Origin: Deltaproteobacteria bacterium
GTDB taxonomy: Bacteria; Myxococcota_A; UBA9160; SZUA-336
Length of the DNA: 14,067 nt
Reading direction: 5' to 3'
Assembly (NCBI GenBank): GCA_030673955.1
Contig: DAOVBF010000002.1
Location: forward strand, 1 to 14,067
Under the pieces are notes generated by a model. The model worked only from the letters and a program-made list of their open reading frames with translations. It ran no database searches and was not told where the DNA came from. Numbering within the stretch: the stretch's first letter is position 1; every line of letters begins with the position of its first letter. Of the stretch, positions 13,204-14,067 are shown piece after piece. The translations under genes were made by a program, and so were the position numbers.

Positions 13204-14067
13204 ATGCCGAAGACACTCATCGTCGGAGAGATCCAGGAGGGAGTGCTGCGCGAGGCAACACTGGAGCTGGTAGCAGCCGCGCGGCAGATTGGTGGCGACG
13301 TCGTCTCGCTTCTCATCGGCAGCGAGATACAGGCGGTCGCAGAGGAGCTGTCAAAGAAAGGCGGGGGCAAGGTTCTGGTGGTCGACAATCCGGCCTTCGA
13401 CAAGTACACCTCCGACGCGTACACACAGGCGATCCGCAAAGCGACCGAGGCGGAGTCGCCCGATTTGATCCTCATCACCAACAACCCGAACGGCTGGGAC
13501 CTCGCACCCAAGCTGGCCGCGGCGCTGGACGCGGGGATCGTCACCGACGTCTTCAAGATCGAGGAGGATGGCGGGGACCTCGTCTTCATCCGGCGGCTCT
13601 TCAACGGCAAGTTCAACGCTCGCTTCCGCATCTCGGGGTCGCCGCGAATCGCCACCATGCAGCCCGGCGCAACCGCAGCGTACGAAGGGTCAGAAGCCGG
13701 AAGTGTCGAGCCGTTCGAGGTCGTGGCGGAGTCGCGCACGAAAGTGGTCGGCGTCCGTACGGCCGAGGCCGGCGGTCATGACCTCACGAAAGCCGACATC
13801 ATCGTCTCGGGCGGACGCGGGCTCGCCAAGTCCGAGAACTTTCAGGAGGTACTCCAGCCCTTCGCCGATGCGCTCAGTGCTCAGATGGGAGCGTCGCGGC
13901 CGGTGGTCGACGCGGGCTGGCTTCCACAGACCTACCAGGTCGGGAGCTCTGGCCAAGTGGTGCAGCCCAAGCTCTACATCGCCGTCGGCATCTCCGGCGC
14001 CATCCAACACATCGTGGGGATGAAGAGTTCCAACTACATCATCGCCATCAACAAGGATCCCGACGCC
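13204..14067 (+). CDS. etfA: electron transfer flavoprotein subunit alpha (3' end cut by window)
   Basis: The frame is open from ATG 13204 to the right edge, 288 codons without a stop; about 30 residues are missing by comparison with normal EtfA length. The N-terminal domain begins KTLIVGEIQEG, and TNNPNGWDLAPKLAAALDAG lies in the family's conserved domain I region. The C-terminal FAD domain shows VSGGRGLAKSENF (201-213), GASRPVVDAGW, QVGSSGQVVQPKLYIAVG (245-262), GISGAIQH (262-269) and AINKDPDA at the edge; these contact the FAD pyrophosphate and adenine in known ETFs. It is the partner of EtfB just upstream. GAGGAG (13189-13194) sits 9 nt before the start, a strong ribosome binding site. 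Truncation is only by the window boundary; nothing suggests a pseudogene. Confidence 0.96.
   Translation, partial: MPKTLIVGEIQEGVLREATLELVAAARQIGGDVVSLLIGSEIQAVAEELSKKGGGKVLVVDNPAFDKYTSDAYTQAIRKATEAESPDLILITNNPNGWDLAPKLAAALDAGIVTDVFKIEEDGGDLVFIRRLFNGKFNARFRISGSPRIATMQPGATAAYEGSEAGSVEPFEVVAESRTKVVGVRTAEAGGHDLTKADIIVSGGRGLAKSENFQEVLQPFADALSAQMGASRPVVDAGWLPQTYQVGSSGQVVQPKLYIAVGISGAIQHIVGMKSSNYIIAINKDPDA

Noticed and set aside
12389..14067. Electron-bifurcating ETF system
   Set aside because: No bifurcation partner (FixC/FixX-like, butyryl-CoA dehydrogenase or similar) is in the window, and I could not see residues that firmly separate this EtfB from canonical ones.
1..14067. CRISPR array, insertion sequence, prophage or defence island
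   Set aside because: No spaced direct repeats, transposase, integrase or phage motifs, terminal repeats or compositional break were seen; all genes belong to ordinary metabolic or membrane families.

Overview
The window is GC-rich, densely coded bacterial DNA, probably chromosomal. It has twelve confidently recognised protein genes, two of them cut by the window edges, and one doubtful small secreted ORF. No rRNA, tRNA, CRISPR array, transposase or phage gene was seen. The GC-rich codon use, the GTG starts and the gene mix (TLP1-like thiolase, EtfBA, YIP1-family protein, atypical SDR) would suit an aerobic deltaproteobacterial-type lineage such as Myxococcota or Binatota, or a high-GC soil or marine relative. 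That placement is inference only; no phylogenetic marker is present.

Layout from left to right. (1) A 5'-partial HAD hydrolase runs leftwards off the edge (464 to 1). (2) Divergent from it is a two-gene rightward unit (572-3889): an FAD/NADPH oxidoreductase of adrenodoxin-reductase/GltD type, then a DUF255/YyaL protein with a CHWC thioredoxin-like domain. (3) Converging on that is a leftward run of four genes (8410 to 3917): RmlC-like cupin epimerase, atypical extended SDR, M3 zinc metallopeptidase and CobW/COG0523 metallochaperone GTPase. A fifth gene, a possible signal-peptide microprotein (8612 to 8388), may lead it. (4) Rightward from the same divergent promoter region are a KANL3/TEX30-type alpha/beta hydrolase that has lost its nucleophile serine and, after a strong hairpin, a YIP1-family membrane protein. 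(5) A leftward TLP1-like thiolase homologue lacks the catalytic cysteines. (6) Divergent from it is a rightward set of an MBL-fold hydrolase (complete metal site), etfB and a 3'-truncated etfA.

How the genes may work together. EtfBA, the CoA-type thiolase homologue and the MBL hydrolase form a plausible acyl-CoA/redox neighbourhood. The FAD reductase and the CHWC protein look like one transcription unit, and could be an electron donor and a redox partner. The zinc peptidase next to a COG0523 GTPase recalls the metallochaperone-client pairing known for ZNG1 and methionine aminopeptidase. Three enzymes of large families (hydrolase, SDR, thiolase) carry changed catalytic residues, so automatic annotation would probably misname them. 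I saw no clear defence, mobile or biosynthetic island; the unusual points are these altered active sites, the gene pairings and a compact divergent promoter with possible leaderless starts.
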